Part shown: positions 61,501 to 64,000 of the stretch, piece after piece | Layout: each line of letters begins with the position of its first letter | How positions within the stretch are numbered: the first letter of the stretch is position 1 | Source: Triglochin maritima | Taxonomy: Eukaryota; Streptophyta; Magnoliopsida; Alismatales; Juncaginaceae | Reading direction: 5' to 3' | DNA: 64,000 nucleotides | Assembly: GCA_963682175.1 (NCBI GenBank) | Contig: OY821771.1 | Span: 40,754,201 to 40,818,200, forward strand | Program-made: the position numbers and the translations under genes | Notes under the pieces: model-generated | What the model saw: only the letters and a program-made list of their open reading frames with translations | The model's database searches: none | Told to the model about the DNA's origin: nothing

Positions 61501-62027
61501 TCTCCCCACCAGGGACTCCAGTTGTCCCTGTCCCTCGAAGATATATAATATCTTTCCTTAGCCTCCCACACTCTTCCTGGGAAATCCTCAGTTCTTCCCT
61601 GAGGTCGTGTACCTGTTCTGTGGCCTTCTTAAGGGCAGCTTCGGCCCTCAGCCATTTTGTCTTCACCTCACTCAGCTCCAATTCTTGGAGCAACGGGTCG
61701 CATGGAATGCTGCAGTCTGCCAGTTGGAGCCTTGGCAAACTGACGGTTGAAGTTGAGCTCTTTCGAACAGGACCAATAAGTTGCAGCTCCCTTTCACTCA
61801 TTGATGGAGCCCCCATCAGGTCGAACGTGCCGTCGTAAATTCGATGTAAGGTAATTCCACGTTCCTCCCATTTCCTCAGGGTTAATCGTTTCCCAAACAT
61901 CTCCGTCCATCTTTTCATCCGTGGGAAAACTCCAGTTCTGGGCTCCCCCAATTTAAATTTCTCACAAAGCCACACCTTCAAATGGAAAGGAAAAAAATGA
62001 GAACTACTATACCAACATACATTAAAC

Positions 62028-62856
62028 GTAATCCGAACAGACACCCAACTTAATCCGAACAGACGGACTTCTTATTTCGAACAGACTCACAATGTATTCC
62101 GAACTGACTCACAATGTATTCCGAACAGACCCAACACTTAATCCGAACAACCCCACCACATATTCCGAACAGCCCCACCACTTAATCCGAACAGACTCAC
62201 AACATATTCCGAACAGACTCACAACGTATTCCGAACAGACCCACCACTTAATCCGAACAGACGCACCACCCACCCCTTAATGCGAACAGACTCACCATGT
62301 ATTTCGAACAGACTCACAATGTATTCCGAACTGACTCACAATGTATTCCGAACAGACCCAACACTTAATCCGAACAACCCCACCACATATTCCGAACAGC
62401 CCCACCACTTAATCCGAACAGACTCACAACATATTCCGAACAGACTCACAACGTATTCCGAACAGACCCACCACTTAATCCGAACAGACGCACCACCTCA
62501 CCCGAACAGACGCACCACTTAATCCGAACAGACGCATCACTTAATCCGAACAGACGCACCACTTAATCCGAACAGACACCCAACTTAATCCGAACAGACT
62601 CACCACTTAATCCGAACAAACGCACCACTTAATCCGAACAGACACCCAACTTAATCCGAACAGACGCACCACTTATTCCGAACAGACTCACCACTTAATC
62701 CGAACAGACCCACCACTTAACCCCGACAGACCCACCACTTAACCCGAACAGACCCACCATTTAATCCGAACGGACCCACCACTTAATCCGAACAGACCCA
62801 CCACTTAATCCGAACAGACTCACAACGTATTCCGAACAGACACACATCGTCTTCCG
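62028..62856 (-). repeat. TTCGGAWTAAG minisatellite, array 3 (PMD-Ulp1 intron 2)
   Basis: The plus strand shows TTAATCCGAACAGAC and TATTCCGAACAGAC units, so the minus (gene) strand carries the same TTCGGATTAAG core in sense orientation. The array fills most of the intron between 62916 and 61976. Two nearly identical blocks of about 200 bp, 62074-62270 and 62300-62510, show a recent segmental duplication inside the array. Confidence 0.95.
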
Positions 62857-63904
62857 AAAAGAACAAAAACAAAAAAAGAGGAAGAGAGGAAGTGTGAAGC
62901 AGGAACAAAAACTTACGTGTAGTATGGCAACACAACCTTCGACGTTCCCCTGCCGCATTATGAAATTCCCTGCCTTTTTCCTCTCCTGCAGTTCTAAACT
63001 TGCTTTCTCGATGCCTCCAACCAGGGTTTTGTGAACTGCACTTGCCCATGCGTAGCTGCTTAGGCGTTTGATGTTCCTCAGAGGGTGCATGAATCATTCC
63101 TTCGGTCGCAGCGTTCCATCATAGAACAAAAAATTGTTGAAGATGAAAGAAATCAGGAGACGAACGTACTCCTCCGTCTCGCCCATGGTACTGTTTGCCA
63201 TGAGATGAACTAAAAGTTGGGTGTTGTCAAGGTTCACCCCGTCTCGCTTCTGGACGCGCAATGGTTCCATCACCACGGCCTTCCCATGCGTACGTAACCC
63301 CAAAATTAGGGCGATGTCTTCCGGTGTAAGGGGAACTACCCCTGATCCTATTCTCAGCCCCACCTCCTCTGTATCGTAGTGCTCGACGAACCAACCGACT
63401 ATTTCGTTGTCCGTCGTAATGTTAGGAAGGTTTAGGAAGTGACCGAATGGGGTGCTACGGAAAGCCTCCTTCTCCACCTTATTCATCCGGTCAAACTGCT
63501 TTCGGATGGCCTTCCAGGAGCATCGTGATTCCCGGAAGTAGTACGTGGTTCCCTAAAACCAATAATTTAATAAACGAAAGTTCATAAAAAAAAATAACAA
63601 CCCACGGAAAGAAAAAATTAGAGACCCACCGGTTCTGGGACGTGTTCGATATCGACGGCCGGAGTTGAAGATTCCATTATCGTTTACAAGGTGCGCTTCA
63701 CAGGGAAAGAAAGTCGGGAATGCTTCACAGGTGCGCTTCCTACGTTCACAGGTAAGAAAGAAAGAAAGCGAGAGTCTCCCTTTTGTTCTGGATATGTTAT
63801 CTTCCTCGGTATCCGAACCGTCGTTCGTAGGGTGTATGCCGCTGTCTAATCTGGAAACGAACTGTCCTTCTTCGAAAACCGTCAAAAAAAAATTCAAAAC
63901 AATT

Positions 63905-64000
63905 TGAGGCGCGTTCGGAAAGAAAGCGTGACATGGCAATCCGAGTAGACGCTGACTCAGCCACTTTTTGAAGCCACGTAGGGTGCGTCCGTGACGCCCG
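63905..64000 (-). repeat. right terminal inverted repeat of the MULE, to window edge
   Basis: Read on the minus strand from the window edge: CGGGCGTCACGGACGCACCC then TACGTGGC, CAGCGTCTACTC. This parallels the left end at 55465-55525. The outermost bases may lie beyond the window. Confidence 0.55.

Larger units (their letters stand above)
60188..63677 (-). pseudogene. plant mobile domain - coiled coil - Ulp1/C48 protease fusion gene with one in-frame stop
   Basis: Minus-strand exons 63677-63630 (MESSTPAVDIEHVPEP), 63552-62917 and 61975-60188 join in phase 0 to 823 codons. Exon 2 encodes a plant-mobile-domain-like region: FREEs-type Trp/Phe motifs, FGHFLNLPNI, VVPLTPEDIALILGLRTHGK, then SSYAWASAVHKTLVGGIEKA and, across the intron, ILHVWLCEKF. 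A single TGA at 63096-63094 interrupts it; all else is open. Exon 3 adds a long Glu/Lys/Arg coiled coil (from about 61500 to 61070 in DNA) and a C-terminal C48 cysteine-protease domain: GHWTLVVV (His702), AFNSL (Asn719 where Asp is usual) and QPPGSNDCGAFVL (Cys776). The family cleaves SUMO-type conjugates; whether this one is active is open because of the Asn. Captured PMD and Ulp1 genes are known passengers of plant MULEs. An alternative is that an unseen intron removes the TGA. Confidence 0.85.
55461..64000. mobile_element. large Mutator-like element with transposase and PMD-Ulp1 genes (Kaonashi-like)
   Basis: Both boundaries carry related GC-rich sequence in inverted orientation: 55465-55525 (GGACGCGCGC, GATGTGGCC, CAGCAGACGCTGC) and 63905-64000 read on the minus strand (GGACGCACCC, TACGTGGC, CAGCGTCTACTC). 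The right terminus may extend past the window. Inside are a plus-strand MURA/FAR1-type transposase and, converging on it, a minus-strand gene combining plant mobile domain, coiled coil and Ulp1 protease. MULEs carrying Ulp1-type genes are known in plants as Kaonashi elements. Three arrays of one minisatellite lie in the introns and the intergenic space. Confidence 0.85.

Noticed and set aside
60886..61838. Long plus-strand open frames (183 to 281 codons) rich in Ser, Pro, Phe and Leu
   Set aside because: They are the complement of the Glu/Lys/Arg coiled-coil codons of the minus-strand PMD-Ulp1 gene; a pyrimidine tract is open in all frames.
62092..62522. Two plus-strand open frames with repeated TYSEQTHHLIRTD peptides
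   Set aside because: They are read through the TTCGG minisatellite in an intron of the opposite gene; unit length gives an open frame by chance.

Overview
This is nuclear DNA from a flowering plant, most likely a eudicot. Genes have short exons with GT-AG introns, intergenic DNA is very AT-rich, and about half the window is transposable elements of typical plant families. No RNA gene, CRISPR array or prokaryotic feature was seen.

Four ordinary host loci are visible. (1) 6452-9822, minus: an intact 8-exon MEMO1-family gene. (2) 11225-24062, minus: the 3' part of a glycerophosphodiester phosphodiesterase-like (GDPDL/SHV3-type) gene, now a pseudogene. It lacks its 5' exons, has a nonsense codon, and its exons are split by three separate LTR insertions: a complete Ty3/gypsy element, a solo LTR of the same family, and a small 251-bp solo LTR. 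A TRIM element sits in one intron. (3) 25845-28793, minus: an intact two-exon nodulin-like major-facilitator transporter. (4) 47461-47976, plus: an intact single-exon serine-rich small protein gene.

The rest is mobile DNA. 29.2-32.6 kb holds two relatives of one Mutator-like (MULE) family: a deletion derivative full of GGCGTCTTAGCCAGACGCC hairpins, and a decayed transposase fragment cut by an LTR-type repeat. 36727-37575 is a solo LTR with a perfect target-site duplication. 38805-43940 is a complete LTR element with perfect target duplication but no coding capacity. 49.4-53.0 kb is a decayed copia element with a nested repeat. 53.3-55.2 kb looks like a gypsy LTR.

The most remarkable region is 55.46-64.0 kb. 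It is a large, nearly intact MULE carrying two convergent genes: a FAR1/MURA-type transposase with a complete DDE triad and SWIM finger (plus strand), and a plant-mobile-domain / coiled-coil / Ulp1-protease fusion gene (minus strand). The same minisatellite (core TTCGGATTAAG or TTCGGAATAAG) lies in an intron of each gene and between them, in sense orientation in both introns.

A second theme is a 10-bp palindrome, CGGTCGACCG, that recurs many times in several unrelated LTR-type repeats here. Some copies change the centre but keep the dyad (CGGTTAACCG, CGGTATACCG).
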